In this document: in pieces, positions 5,143-5,157 of the stretch
Numbering within the stretch: the stretch's first letter is position 1
How the letters are laid out: every line of letters starts with the position of its first letter
Origin: Treponema sp.
Lineage (GTDB): Bacteria; Spirochaetota; Spirochaetia; Treponematales; Breznakiellaceae
Assembly: GCA_031283505.1 (NCBI GenBank)
Contig: JAITBO010000358.1
Span: 1-5,157, forward strand
Direction: 5' to 3'
Length of the DNA: 5,157 nucleotides
Position numbers and translations under genes: made by a program
The notes under the pieces: model-generated
What the model saw: only the letters and a program-made list of their open reading frames with translations
What the model was told of the DNA's origin: nothing
The model's database searches: none

Positions 5143-5157
5143 ATGAAAAATATGTGG
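5143..5157 (+). CDS. Possible start of a rightward gene (runs off the window)
   Basis: ATG AAA AAT ATG TGG is open to the window edge. A weak ribosome-site-like GCAGGG (5136-5141) suits the second ATG (5152, 10 bases away) better than the first. Five codons are too few to identify a product, and this may be chance. Confidence 0.22.

Noticed and set aside
1..5157. CRISPR array, tRNA/rRNA genes, or a defence system
   Set aside because: No regularly spaced direct repeats, no cloverleaf or rRNA signature and no defence-type protein were found on either strand.

Overview
The window is a bacterial accessory region dominated by one intact gene, a large hybrid sensor histidine kinase (1279-4641, +). 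It is flanked on both sides by decayed mobile-element and gene remnants. Moderate GC with AT-rich intergenic DNA, a TTG start, and the style of the kinase (very large Cache-like sensor, HAMP, PAS-like, HisKA, HATPase, receiver) suggest a free-living or gut-associated spirochaete of the Treponema type. That assignment is an inference from family resemblance, not proven here.

Left flank (1-1278): the window opens in the last 27 codons of an IS30-family transposase. After it come about 335 bases with no gene but several inverted repeats. Next is a 26-codon stub resembling the N-terminus of an IS630-type transposase. On the minus strand (592-1132) lies a heavily decayed rve/integrase-core transposase. 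Its N-terminal and C-terminal ends can be recognised by piecing frames together, but the catalytic centre is deleted, and stop codons and frameshifts are present. A good -10 box and a ribosome binding site sit between this relic and the kinase.

Centre (1279-4641): the kinase has two membrane segments enclosing about 495 extracytoplasmic residues, then HAMP, a PAS-like domain, the dimerisation/phosphoacceptor helix (H741), an ATPase domain and a C-terminal receiver (D1045). All key catalytic residues are present. No HPt protein, output regulator or other partner gene is visible, so within this window it is an orphan.

Right flank (4642-5157): a convergent minus-strand reading frame is interrupted by a 52-bp, almost completely palindromic mini-element (4737-4788) flanked by a TACT direct repeat. 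Removing the element plus one TACT joins the reading frame on either side without a stop, which is good internal evidence for an insertion. The far right holds a terminator-like hairpin, a T/A-rich inverted repeat, and possibly the first codons of a rightward gene that leaves the window.

The main point of interest is the 52-bp mini-element and the gene it broke. The next is the unusual Cys/His cluster in the kinase sensor domain. I see no defence system, CRISPR array or clearly new multi-gene system.
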